Origin: Palsa-892 sp963751615
GTDB lineage: Bacteria; Pseudomonadota; Alphaproteobacteria; Rhizobiales; Xanthobacteraceae
Direction of reading: 5' to 3'
Assembly: GCA_963751615.1 (NCBI GenBank)
Contig: CAVVVG010000006.1
Location: forward strand, 609,763 to 673,762
Length of the DNA stretch: 64,000 bases
In this document: one piece after another, positions 1 through 8,887 of the stretch
How positions within the stretch are numbered: position 1 is the first letter of the stretch
Layout: every line of letters starts with the position of its first letter
Program-made: the position numbers and the translations under genes
The notes under the pieces: model-generated
Seen by the model: only the letters and a program-made list of their open reading frames with translations
The model's database searches: none
Told to the model about the DNA's origin: nothing

Positions 1-32
1 GGTGGGTGGGTCAGATGCCAGGGGACCAAAGG

Positions 33-3000
33 ATGATTTTACGGAGGCGAGAGCCTCCGTACAGTTCCTGTTGCGCCTCATTACCTGCCGCATGTTGTTT
101 TGTGTTTACAAATGCCGCGCGGCGTTTCCTGCTTGGGACAATTACTATCGCGTTGGGGTTAGCGGGGGTCGTCAGCAGCAATGCGGCCTCCTTGCAATGG
201 GACGCCAATGGTGCTGCTGCGGGCACCGGTGGTACGGGCACGTGGAACACTACCACGGCGCTGTGGTTCAATGGCATTAGCTTCCAGATCTGGAACAATG
301 CCACCCTTGATGATGCCGTCTTCGGGGGAACCGCCGGCACGGTGACCCTCGGCGTTCCGATTACCGCACATAATTTAGACTTCAATACTAGCGGCTATAT
401 CGTGACCGGCAGTACGCTGACCCTGGGCGGTGTCAGCCCCACCATCGGCGTGGTTTCCGCCGGCACGGCGACTCTTGGTTCCATCATCGCTGGGGCGGCC
501 GGTCTCACCCAGGCCGGTCCCGGTACGCTCATTCTTACCGGCGCCAATACCTACACCGGCGGCACAACGATCAGCGCCGGAACGCTGCAGATCGGCAATG
601 GCGGTGCCACCGGTAGCGTCGTCGGCAACATCGTCGACAACGCGGCGCTGGTATTCAACCGCAATAATGCGCTGACTTATGGCGGTGTGATCAGCGGCAC
701 CGGCTCGCTCACTCAGGCCGGTACCGGAACTACGACTCTCACCGGCGCCAATACCTACACCGGCGGCACAACAATCAGCGCCGGAACGTTGCAGATCGGC
801 AATGGCGGCGCCACCGGTAGCATTGTCGGCAACATCGTCGACAACGCGACGTTGGCATTTAATCTCAGCAGTGCGCTGACCTATGGCGGTGTGATCAGCG
901 GCACCGGCGCACTCACCAAGGCCGGTACCGGAACTACGATTCTCACCGGCGACAATACCTACACCGGTAACACGACGATCAGTGCCGGAACGTTGCAGAT
1001 CGGCAATGGCGGCGTCACCGGTAGCGTCGCCGGCAACATCATCGACAACGCGGCGCTGGTGTTCAACCGCAGCGACACCCTGACCTATGGCGGCGTCGTC
1101 AGCGGCACCGGCGCACTCACCCAGGCCGGTACCGGAACTACGATTCTCACCGGCGCCAATACCTACACCGGCGGCACAACAATCAGCGCCGGAACGCTGC
1201 AGATCGGCAATGGCGGTGCCACCGGTAGCGTCGCCGGCAACATCGTCGACAACGCGGCGCTGGTATTCAACCGCAATAATGCGCTGACTTATGCCGGTGT
1301 GATCAGCGGCACCGGCTCGCTCACTCAGGCCGGTACCGGAACTACGACTCTCACCGGCGCCAATACCTACACCGGCGGCACAACAATCAGCGCCGGGACG
1401 TTGCAGATCGGCAATGGCGGTGCCACCGGTAGCGTCGCCGGCGACATCGTCGACAACGCGGCGCTGGTATTCAACCGCAATAATGCGCTGACTTATGGCG
1501 GTGTGATCAGCGGCACCGGCGCACTCACCAAGGCCGGTACCGGAACTACGATTCTCACCGGCGCCAATACCTACACCGGCGGCACAACAATCAGCGCCGG
1601 AACGCTGCAGATCGGCAATGGCGGTGCCACCGGTAGCATTGTCGGCAACATCGTCGACAACGCGACGTTGGCATTTAATCTCAGCAGTGCGCTGACCTAT
1701 GGCGGTGTGATCAGCGGCACCGGCGCACTCACCAAGGCCGGTACCGGAACTACGATTCTCACCGGCGACAATACCTACACCGGTAACACGACGATCAGCG
1801 CCGGAACGCTGCAGATCGGCAATGGCGGCGCCACCGGTAGCGTCGCCGGCAACATCATCGACAACGCGGCGCTGGTGTTCAACCGCAGCGACACCCTGAC
1901 CTATGGCGGCGTCGTCAGCGGCACCGGCGCACTCACCCAGGCCGGTACCGGAACTACGATTCTCACCGGCGCCAATACCTACACCGGCGGCACAACAATC
2001 AGCGCCGGAACGCTGCAGATCGGCAATGGCGGTGCCACCGGTAGCGTCGCCGGCAACATCGTCGACAACGCGGCGCTGGTATTCAACCGCAATAATGCGC
2101 TGACTTATGCCGGTGTGATCAGCGGCACCGGCTCGCTCACCCAGGCCGGTACCGGAACTACGATTCTCACCGGCGCCAATACCTACACCGGCGGCACAAC
2201 AATCAGCGCCGGAACGCTGCAGATCGGCAATGGCGGTGCCACTGGTAGTATTGTCGGCAACATTGTCGACAACGCGACGCTGGCATTTAACCTCAGCAGT
2301 GCGCTGACCTATGGCGGTGTGATCAGCGGCACCGGCGCACTCACCAAGGCCGGTACCGGAACTACGATTCTCACCGGCGCCAATACCTACACCGGCGGCA
2401 CGACGATCAGCGCCGGGACGTTGCAGATCGGCAATGGCGGCGCCACCGGTAGCATTGTCGGCAACATCATCGACAACGCGACGTTGGCATTTAACCTCAG
2501 CAGTGCGCTGACCTATGGCGGTGTGATCAGCGGCACCGGCGCACTCACTCAGGCCGGTACTGCTACGCTGACGCTGACGGGTAACAACACTTACACCGGT
2601 AACACAACAATCAGCGCCGGAACGCTGCAGATCGGCAATGGCGGCGTCACCGGTAGTGTCGCCGGCAACATCATCGACAACGCGGCGCTGGTGTTCAACC
2701 GCAGCGACACCCTGACCTATGGCGGCGTCGTCAGCGGCACCGGCTCGCTCACCCAGGCCGGTACCGGAACTACGATTCTCACCGGCGCCAATACCTACAC
2801 CGGCGGCACAACAATCAGCGCCGGAACGCTGCAGATCGGCAATGGCGGTGCCACCGGTAGTGTCGCCGGCAACATCGTCGACAACGCGGCGCTGGTATTC
2901 AACCGCAATAATGCGCTGACTTATGCCGGTGTGATCAGCGGCACCGGCTCGCTCACCCAGGCCGGTACCGGAACTACGACTCTCACCGGCGCCAATACCT

Positions 3001-6000
3001 ACACCGGCGGCACGACGATCAGTGCCGGGACGTTGCAGATCGGCAATGGCGGTGCCACCGGTAGTGTCGCCGGCAACATCGTCGACAACGCGGCGCTGGT
3101 ATTCAACCGCAATAATGCGCTGACTTATGCCGGTGTGATCAGCGGCACCGGCGCACTCACCAAGGCCGGTACCGGAACTACGATTCTCACCGGCGCCAAT
3201 ACCTACACCGGCGGCACGACGATCAGTGCCGGGACGCTCGCAGGCGGTGCCACAAACGCCTTCAGCCCAAATAGCGCGTTCACTGTCGCGTCCGGAGCGT
3301 TTCTCGACCTCGGCGGCTTCAATCAGACAATCGGTTCACTTGCAGGAGCCGGCGCCGTCACCAACAGCGGCATTGTAAGTCCAGCGATGCTGACCGCAGG
3401 ACGCAACGGAACCAGTACCGTATTCAGCGGCGTCATACAGAACGGGGCCAGCACAGCTGCATTGACGAAGGAAGGCACAGGCACACTGACGCTGTCAGGC
3501 GCCAATACCTACACCGGCGGCACGACGATCAGCGCCGGAACGCTGCAGATCGGCAATGGCGGTGCCACCGGTAGCGTCGCCGGCAACATCGTCGACAACG
3601 CGGCGCTGGTATTCAACCGCAATAATGCGCTGACTTATGCTGGTGTGATCAGCGGCACCGGCGCACTCACCAAGGCCGGTACCGGAACTACGACTCTCAC
3701 CGGCGCCAATACCTACACCGGCGGCACAACAATCAGCGCCGGAACGCTGCAGATCGGCAATGGCGGTGCCACCGGTAGCATTGTCGGCAACATCGTCGAC
3801 AACGCGACGTTGGCATTTAATCTCAGCAGTGCGCTGACCTATGGCGGTGTGATCAGCGGCACCGGCGCACTCACCAAGGCCGGTACCGGAACTACGATTC
3901 TCACCGGCGACAATACCTACACCGGTAACACGACGATCAGTGCCGGAACGTTGCAGATCGGCAATGGCGGCGTCACCGGTAGCGTCGCCGGCAACATCAT
4001 CGACAACGCGGCGCTGGTGTTCAACCGCAGCGACACCCTGACCTATGGCGGCGTCGTCAGCGGCACCGGCGCACTCACCCAGGCCGGTACCGGAACTACG
4101 ATTCTCACCGGCGCCAATACCTACACCGGCGGCACAACAATCAGCGCCGGAACGCTGCAGATCGGCAATGGCGGTGCCACCGGTAGTGTCGCTGGCAACA
4201 TCGTCGACAACGCGGCGCTGGTATTCAACCGCAATAATGCGCTGACTTATGGCGGTGTGATCAGCGGCACCGGCTCGCTCACCCAGGCCGGTACCGGAAC
4301 TACGACTCTCACCGGCGCCAATACCTACACCGGCGGCACGACGATCGGCGCCGGGAAGCTTTTGGTAACTGGCGATATTTCGTCGTCGAGCGGCGTAGCA
4401 GTGAACCCAGGAGCAACACTTAGTGGTACCGGTACGGTATCTGCCACCACCATAAATGGCGGAGGCACTTTTGCGCCCGGTTCAGGTACGCCCGGCAGCG
4501 GAATGACTGTCTCGGGCGGCTTAATGCTCCAGCCCGGTGCGATCTATTCGGTACAGTTCGACACAGCAACAAGCTCGATCGCCAACGTGAGTGGAGCAGC
4601 AACGCTCACGGGAGCGACCGTGCAAGCGGCAGGAGCTGCAGGCAGCTACACTGCGGGAACGGCATATTCGATCCTCCATGCCGTGGGCGGACTTGGGGGC
4701 ACGACATTTTCAAGCCTATCGACGACCGGGAGTTTCGGTCCGCTTCAAACGACTCTCACCTATGGTCTCAATGACGTTTTTCTCTTGTTGTGGCAAAACT
4801 TAGTCTCGCAACTCCCATCCGGCGCGACCATCAATCAAGTCAATGTTGCTGCCGGTATCGATAACGCAATCAATTCTGGTTCAAATCCGAACGCACAGTT
4901 CTTGACGTTGCTCGGCCTCACCGGCAATGCGCTGACCAATGCACTAGATCAAGTTTCGGGCCAGCCGGCGACGGGGGCGGCACAGGCGGGAACGCAGGCG
5001 ATGAATGCGTTCCTTGGTCTCACACTCAATCCGTTCGCCGACAATCGCGGCAATTGCAGTGGCAGCAGTTTCGGTCCGGCCAAAGGGTCTATGTCAAACT
5101 ATACGCCCATTGCTCAATCTCACCTACCGGAAGGCGCAACGGCAGCGATTGCTTCACTCGATCCGAATCGTGCGTGTGGAAGCAACTATTCCATTTGGGG
5201 CTCGGCCTACGGTGGTGCCACCACCATCAACGGCAATGCCACCATCGGATCGCAATGGGCTAATTCGCACACATACGGCTTCGCGACTGGCATGGATTAT
5301 CGCGTAGCAAACGAGGTGATGATCGGTGTTGCACTTGCGGGCGGCGGCACATCGTGGGGATTGGGCGGCGGTCTAGGCAGCGGAAGCGCCGATATGTTTC
5401 AGGCCGGTTTTTACGGTTCGAAGAACTGGGGCTCGGCTTATCTTTCCGCTGCGCTCGCCTACGCCGCAAATTGGGCATCAACCAACCGTACCATCACCAT
5501 TGCCGGCACCGATATTTTGACCGCTAATTTTAACGCCCATTCCTTTGGCGGGCGGATCGAGAGCGGCAATCGCATTGCGCTGATGGACTACGGCCTGACA
5601 CCGTATGCGGCGCTGCAAGTGCAGAGCTTCTTGACGCCCGCCTATGGCGAACAAGCGAAAGCCGGCAGCAATGCTTTCGCCCTTTCCTACGCTTCGCAAT
5701 CGACGACTACGACGCGCACCGAACTTGGTGCATGGGTGGACAAAAGCTTTATCGCCAGCCGTGACGCGATCTTGCTTCTACGTGGCCGTCTTGCTTGGAC
5801 GCATGATTTCAACAACGACCGCAACATCAGTGCTGCGTTCCAGTCGCTGCCGGGATCGAACTTCACCGTCGGAGGCGCAAAACCCGCGCCCGATAGCGCA
5901 CTTGTCTCCGCGGCTGCTGAGTGGCGCTTGAGAAATGGCTGGTCGTTCCTCGGCAAATTTGATGGCGAATTTTCTAGCACGACGCGGCTTTTTGCTGGGA

Positions 6001-6026
6001 CCGGCACGTTGCGTTACCCATGGTGA
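33..6026 (+). CDS. Autotransporter (type Va secretion) with tandem-repeat passenger
   Basis: A very large (about 1997 aa) type V secreted protein. The N-terminus is long and basic, then has a hydrophobic export segment (FLLGTITIALGLAGVV) cleaved near SSNA/ASLQ. Residues ~169-1426 are passenger-associated repeats (TYTGGTTISAGTLQIG type), which fold as a beta-helix in this family. The last ~280 residues, from YSIWGSAYGG on, form the outer-membrane beta-barrel, ending in the aromatic strand GTLRYPW. No catalytic domain is seen, so adhesion or biofilm is only a guess. I chose ATG 33 because AGGGGA lies 7 nt upstream. GTG 6 and ATG 15 are in frame, and the frame is open to the window edge, so the true start could be outside. 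Confidence 0.88.
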   Translation: MILRRREPPYSSCCASLPAACCFVFTNAARRFLLGTITIALGLAGVVSSNAASLQWDANGAAAGTGGTGTWNTTTALWFNGISFQIWNNATLDDAVFGGTAGTVTLGVPITAHNLDFNTSGYIVTGSTLTLGGVSPTIGVVSAGTATLGSIIAGAAGLTQAGPGTLILTGANTYTGGTTISAGTLQIGNGGATGSVVGNIVDNAALVFNRNNALTYGGVISGTGSLTQAGTGTTTLTGANTYTGGTTISAGTLQIGNGGATGSIVGNIVDNATLAFNLSSALTYGGVISGTGALTKAGTGTTILTGDNTYTGNTTISAGTLQIGNGGVTGSVAGNIIDNAALVFNRSDTLTYGGVVSGTGALTQAGTGTTILTGANTYTGGTTISAGTLQIGNGGATGSVAGNIVDNAALVFNRNNALTYAGVISGTGSLTQAGTGTTTLTGANTYTGGTTISAGTLQIGNGGATGSVAGDIVDNAALVFNRNNALTYGGVISGTGALTKAGTGTTILTGANTYTGGTTISAGTLQIGNGGATGSIVGNIVDNATLAFNLSSALTYGGVISGTGALTKAGTGTTILTGDNTYTGNTTISAGTLQIGNGGATGSVAGNIIDNAALVFNRSDTLTYGGVVSGTGALTQAGTGTTILTGANTYTGGTTISAGTLQIGNGGATGSVAGNIVDNAALVFNRNNALTYAGVISGTGSLTQAGTGTTILTGANTYTGGTTISAGTLQIGNGGATGSIVGNIVDNATLAFNLSSALTYGGVISGTGALTKAGTGTTILTGANTYTGGTTISAGTLQIGNGGATGSIVGNIIDNATLAFNLSSALTYGGVISGTGALTQAGTATLTLTGNNTYTGNTTISAGTLQIGNGGVTGSVAGNIIDNAALVFNRSDTLTYGGVVSGTGSLTQAGTGTTILTGANTYTGGTTISAGTLQIGNGGATGSVAGNIVDNAALVFNRNNALTYAGVISGTGSLTQAGTGTTTLTGANTYTGGTTISAGTLQIGNGGATGSVAGNIVDNAALVFNRNNALTYAGVISGTGALTKAGTGTTILTGANTYTGGTTISAGTLAGGATNAFSPNSAFTVASGAFLDLGGFNQTIGSLAGAGAVTNSGIVSPAMLTAGRNGTSTVFSGVIQNGASTAALTKEGTGTLTLSGANTYTGGTTISAGTLQIGNGGATGSVAGNIVDNAALVFNRNNALTYAGVISGTGALTKAGTGTTTLTGANTYTGGTTISAGTLQIGNGGATGSIVGNIVDNATLAFNLSSALTYGGVISGTGALTKAGTGTTILTGDNTYTGNTTISAGTLQIGNGGVTGSVAGNIIDNAALVFNRSDTLTYGGVVSGTGALTQAGTGTTILTGANTYTGGTTISAGTLQIGNGGATGSVAGNIVDNAALVFNRNNALTYGGVISGTGSLTQAGTGTTTLTGANTYTGGTTIGAGKLLVTGDISSSSGVAVNPGATLSGTGTVSATTINGGGTFAPGSGTPGSGMTVSGGLMLQPGAIYSVQFDTATSSIANVSGAATLTGATVQAAGAAGSYTAGTAYSILHAVGGLGGTTFSSLSTTGSFGPLQTTLTYGLNDVFLLLWQNLVSQLPSGATINQVNVAAGIDNAINSGSNPNAQFLTLLGLTGNALTNALDQVSGQPATGAAQAGTQAMNAFLGLTLNPFADNRGNCSGSSFGPAKGSMSNYTPIAQSHLPEGATAAIASLDPNRACGSNYSIWGSAYGGATTINGNATIGSQWANSHTYGFATGMDYRVANEVMIGVALAGGGTSWGLGGGLGSGSADMFQAGFYGSKNWGSAYLSAALAYAANWASTNRTITIAGTDILTANFNAHSFGGRIESGNRIALMDYGLTPYAALQVQSFLTPAYGEQAKAGSNAFALSYASQSTTTTRTELGAWVDKSFIASRDAILLLRGRLAWTHDFNNDRNISAAFQSLPGSNFTVGGAKPAPDSALVSAAAEWRLRNGWSFLGKFDGEFSSTTRLFAGTGTLRYPW
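537..3188 (+). repeat. Thirteen tandem 204-bp (68-residue) passenger repeats
   Basis: Thirteen contiguous units of exactly 204 bp, each beginning at the codons for T-G-[AND]-N-T-Y-T-G. Units fall into three subtypes by their centre: A (AALVFNRNN), B (ATLAFNLSS) and C (AALVFNRSD). The order is A B C A A B C A B B C A A. Type C recurs every four units, so an 816-bp higher-order period overlies the 204-bp one. Near-identity at DNA level points to recent block duplication or conversion rather than independent selection. Confidence 0.95.
3189..3494 (+). repeat. Divergent 102-residue spacer unit between repeat arrays
   Basis: This unit starts with the same T-Y-T-G-G-T-T-I-S-A-G-T-L sequence as its neighbours, then diverges completely (AFSPNSAFTVASGAFLDLGG) before returning to the consensus at LTKEGTGTLTL. 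It is 306 bp (102 residues) instead of 204 bp. It resembles the generic autotransporter-associated repeat seen in unrelated proteins, so it may be the ancestral, unamplified unit that separates the two arrays. Confidence 0.85.
3495..4310 (+). repeat. Second array: four tandem 204-bp repeats
   Basis: Four more units in the order A B C A, exactly 816 bp, near-identical in DNA to the first array. A partial last unit continues to about 4355 and diverges into the linker. The A-B-C-A block equals one higher-order unit of the first array, which suggests a copy of that block was placed beyond the divergent spacer. Confidence 0.93.
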
Positions 6027-6377
6027 TTGCTTGTCGTCCGCTTTGGGTTTGAATCAGAAATTGCTCCACTTTGCAGACGACTGCCATAGAGTATTCAAGC
6101 GCGCGTTGAAGGGCGTCTATATTTTCCGCAACGAGAAACACCTGCAAAAAGATACTTCAACAAATCTTCATTCCGCTACACATACTGCCACGTTCGCGAT
6201 GGGTAACGGACGGCTCTTACTGTCGTGGACATTGCTGGCAAACGCCAATCTCGCGTAGACCCAAGATCATCCTGCAAACACGCACTATTTGGTTAAAATG
6301 GGAGGTTTGCTAGTCTCAACTGCGGCCGCGACCCGTTCGAAAATGTCGCGATTTGACCAACGATAATAAGGGTTGTG
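6027..6377. other. Gene-free stretch between autotransporter and hydrolase
   Basis: I see no convincing gene, terminator hairpin or repeat here. The open frames run on from the autotransporter tail in other frames and have no recognisable product. It presumably holds the hydrolase promoter, but no clear -35/-10 pair stands out. Confidence 0.5.
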
Positions 6378-7346
6378 ATGCTGGGGGGATATTCGCGTCT
6401 CGGGCCATTTTTCGGCCCAGCTATTATTTTAGCGTTCACGCTCTGCGGTCCCGGGCGCACGCAAACGAGCGACAATCCCTCCGAGGTGGAGCAGAAAATC
6501 CAGGAGCTCGGGCGTTCGCTAAGTCCCGCAATTCTTGCGGCAACTGGCACCCTCTATGCTCAGCTCCAGGAACGATCGCCTCATTCAGACGTGCATGTTC
6601 ATCGCGATCTGAAATATGGACCTGATGAGCGTAACCGGTTGGATGTATTCGCACCCGAACCTCTGCCCATAGAGGCGCGTCCAGTACTGATTTTTGTACA
6701 TGGCGGAGCGCTTGTCGGAGGCGATAAAATTAAACCCGGAAGCCCATTCTACGATAATATCGGTATATGGGCTGCGCGGCATAATCTGATCGGTATCAAC
6801 ATCACCTATCGACTCGCGCCGCAAAATTCATGGCCGGCCGCGATCGAGGATATTGCCGCCGCCATTCGATGGGCCCTACAAAACGCTGCCCCCTATGGCG
6901 GAGATCCGGACAAAATTTTCCTGATGGGCCACTCTGCGGGCGCATCGCATGTTGCCGGTTATATATCCCATTCCAACCTACAATTGCCGGGAGGTGCCGC
7001 AATTGCAGGTGCAATTCTTCTTTCTGGCTTGTACGATCTCACCACAGCGCAAATTGGCCCCGATGAAAAGGCTTACTTTGGCGAAGAGTCCTCGCTTTAT
7101 GCCGATCGCTCTTCGATTGACGGCCTTGTCGAAACGAGCGTGCCCCTGCTCGTCGTTATCAGCAGTCTTGATTTGATTGATATGGAAAGACAAGGCAACG
7201 AGCTTTACAAAAAAGCATGCGCAGCTAAACATTGCCCACGCTTCATCGTATTGCCAAAACACAATCACTTATCGGAAGTCTATTCGATCAACACCAAGGA
7301 TGAGCATCTGACGAATGCTATCGTCAGCTTCATCAAAGGAAACTGA
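6378..7346 (+). CDS. Exported alpha/beta hydrolase (carboxylesterase-like)
   Basis: An esterase or lipase-like serine hydrolase of the HSL/BD-FAE kind, about 322 aa, probably exported: a hydrophobic N-terminal segment (PAIILAFTLC) precedes the mature domain. The oxyanion HGGA motif follows a hydrophobic strand (VLIFVHGGALVGG), the nucleophile elbow is GHSAG, the likely acid is Asp in SLDLID, and the catalytic His is in PKHNHLSEV, so the triad looks complete. ATG 6378 has AAGGG 5 nt upstream; GTG 6375 is immediately before it. The substrate cannot be told. It stands alone, convergent with the chromate-transporter-like pair. Confidence 0.85.
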   Translation: MLGGYSRLGPFFGPAIILAFTLCGPGRTQTSDNPSEVEQKIQELGRSLSPAILAATGTLYAQLQERSPHSDVHVHRDLKYGPDERNRLDVFAPEPLPIEARPVLIFVHGGALVGGDKIKPGSPFYDNIGIWAARHNLIGINITYRLAPQNSWPAAIEDIAAAIRWALQNAAPYGGDPDKIFLMGHSAGASHVAGYISHSNLQLPGGAAIAGAILLSGLYDLTTAQIGPDEKAYFGEESSLYADRSSIDGLVETSVPLLVVISSLDLIDMERQGNELYKKACAAKHCPRFIVLPKHNHLSEVYSINTKDEHLTNAIVSFIKGN

Positions 7347-7358
7347 ACTAGACTGTAT

Positions 7359-7889
7359 TTATATAAGGCCTGCGACGCCCATTAGGACCGCCACTGCAAA
7401 AGCCCATAAAGGATTTACCCGCGTGAAGTAGGCTATCGCCGCCGTCGCTCCGGTAATGACGTAAGCAAGAATGTCGTGGTCCGAAGCGCGAACGAGCAAA
7501 TACGCGCTCGCGGCAATTAACCCCATCGTTATCGGCACAAGACCGGCTTGAATGGCAATCTGCCATGGCGCGTTCTTGAATTTCTCCCAGGTTAACGCGA
7601 CACCATAAGTCAGAACGCAAGTCGGCATACAAAGCGCGAGCGTCGCGAGAAGTGCTCCGAAAAATCCGCCGAGGTGCCAGCCGATCAGCGTGATCACCAG
7701 CATGTTCGGCCCGGGAGCCGCACTCGCGATTGCGAACAGATCCGCGAATTGCTTGTCGGTTAGCCAATGATGATTGTCGACAACCTGCCGATACAGTTCC
7801 GGCAAGACGGCGTTAACGCCACCGACGGCGATTAAGGAGACAATTAATGCCTGCAGTGCGAAAGCAGTGATCGGACTGTCGTCCTTCAA
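7359..7889 (-). CDS. Chromate transporter-like protein, second half-size subunit
   Basis: A half-size CHR-family membrane protein, about 176 aa. It contains the family signature around FADLFAIASAAPGPNM and several hydrophobic helices (LVITLIGWHLGGFFGALLAT and others). In this family paired half-size proteins are thought to form an antiporter exporting chromate, or in many bacteria an unknown anion. I start it at TTG 7889: GGAGG lies 5 nt upstream and the TTG overlaps the TGA stop of the partner by 4 nt. A GTG at 7901 is in frame but lacks a ribosome site. It is the downstream gene of a two-gene unit. Confidence 0.8.
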   Translation of the reverse strand: MKDDSPITAFALQALIVSLIAVGGVNAVLPELYRQVVDNHHWLTDKQFADLFAIASAAPGPNMLVITLIGWHLGGFFGALLATLALCMPTCVLTYGVALTWEKFKNAPWQIAIQAGLVPITMGLIAASAYLLVRASDHDILAYVITGATAAIAYFTRVNPLWAFAVAVLMGVAGLI

Positions 7890-8458
7890 CTGCGCCTCCA
7901 CCAGAAAACCGCAATACTCAGCGGACCCAAAATGACTAACACGGCCCACAGAGGGAAGCGCAAGAATCCAACGGAAATGAACGCGACAAAAGCAAAAGCA
8001 AGCGCGGGTACATGCCTTACGCGAAACATCGGGGTAGCGAGTTTTGCGACCGTAGCAATGATCAGACCGGACGCCGCCGCCGCAAGACCAGACAGCGGCC
8101 CGCGCAACCAAGAGGCATCGCCATAACGGGAATAGAGCGCCCCGCAAATCATCATGAGAATAACGGGCGCCCCCACCAATCCGATGCAAGCGACGATCGC
8201 GCCCAATGGTCCCCGAAAGCGCGCGCCGACAACGATGGAAAGATTGATAATGTTCGGTCCCGGCAGAAATTGCGAAAGAGCAAGATCTTCCGCAAATTTT
8301 TCCTCTGAAAGCCAGGCGCGCTTTTCGACCAACATGCGGCGCGCCCAAGGTAACACGCCACCGAAACCTGTCATCGCTATCCCAAGAAAGGCAAAAAACA
8401 ATTCCGATAATCCGGGCTTGTGTACTTCAGAGTGATTAAGTGTCGTCGATTCGGCCAT
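7886..8458 (-). CDS. Chromate transporter-like protein, first half-size subunit
   Basis: The N-terminal-type half-size CHR protein, 190 aa. It has the conserved start FFAFLGIAMTGFGGVLPWAR, the EEKFAEDLALSQFLPGPNII signature (GPN motif) and four or more hydrophobic segments. It ends in FWWRRS with TGA overlapping the start of the second CHR gene by 4 nt, which implies translational coupling. Full-length ChrA carries both halves in one chain; here they are two genes. Real chromate resistance is not shown by sequence: no chrB regulator is nearby. Confidence 0.85.
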   Translation of the reverse strand: MAESTTLNHSEVHKPGLSELFFAFLGIAMTGFGGVLPWARRMLVEKRAWLSEEKFAEDLALSQFLPGPNIINLSIVVGARFRGPLGAIVACIGLVGAPVILMMICGALYSRYGDASWLRGPLSGLAAAASGLIIATVAKLATPMFRVRHVPALAFAFVAFISVGFLRFPLWAVLVILGPLSIAVFWWRRS

Positions 8459-8621
8459 GCGACACGATCATAGTGGGAGCATCGCAAGGTTCCAAACGGA
8501 CAAGTCGGCGCAGATTTCTCCATCCTTTCTTACGCACACAGCGTTAGAGCTAGTCCGCCTGCTGCACGTTTTTAATTAATGGAAGTGCGTTTACGGGGCA
8601 GCCAAGTCTAGGAGGATCAAA

Positions 8622-8831
8622 ATGAAACGAGAATCATTGGCAATCACCGCTGCCTTGGCACTGTACACCGGCACGAACGCTAATCCGTGCAGCATTCTGT
8701 AAGCAGCAAAATGCACGGTTGGCGCTCAACAGCTTCCGGAATATCGCGACTATAATCATATTCTTGTCGGCGATGAGATCGTTGTCATCGATCCGCGCGT
8801 GCCGGAGATTAAGGCTATTCTGCCCGCCTAA
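8622..8831 (-). other. Antisense of the broken DUF1236-like gene: no gene seen
   Basis: The minus strand of the 8459-8887 gap shows no supportable gene. The only signal in this gap is on the plus strand (next entry). A 7-bp inverted repeat near 8850-8880 behind rarA has no T-run, so I do not call it a terminator. Confidence 0.3.
8622..8831 (+). pseudogene. Small secreted DUF1236-like protein broken by in-frame TAA
   Basis: ATG 8622 has a good ribosome site (AGGAGG, 7 nt upstream) and opens a signal-peptide-like start (MKRESLAITAALALYTGTNA). After codon 26 there is a TAA (8700-8702), and the same frame then continues without interruption for 42 codons to TAA 8829. The second part, YRDYNHILVGDEIVVIDPR, resembles the C-terminal DUF1236 motif of small periplasmic proteins common in Bradyrhizobium relatives. 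The unbroken frame on both sides of one stop suggests a recent nonsense mutation or a base-call error. The DUF1236 match is from memory of the motif. Confidence 0.55.
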
Positions 8832-8887
8832 TCACCAGATTGATCGAGATAAAGGGCGCCTTGCCAACGAACCTTTATTTTAACTCG

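Noticed and set aside
1087..4245. Four nearly identical 66-codon frames (1087, 1903, 2719, 4045) in another phase of the repeats
   Set aside because: They are out-of-frame readings of the autotransporter repeat with Ala/Ser/Arg-rich nonsense; the 816-bp spacing only mirrors the higher-order repeat.
537..4310. Repeat array as CRISPR or satellite
   Set aside because: Units are 204 bp, contiguous, in frame and coding for the TYTG passenger repeat. There are no short direct repeats with unique spacers.
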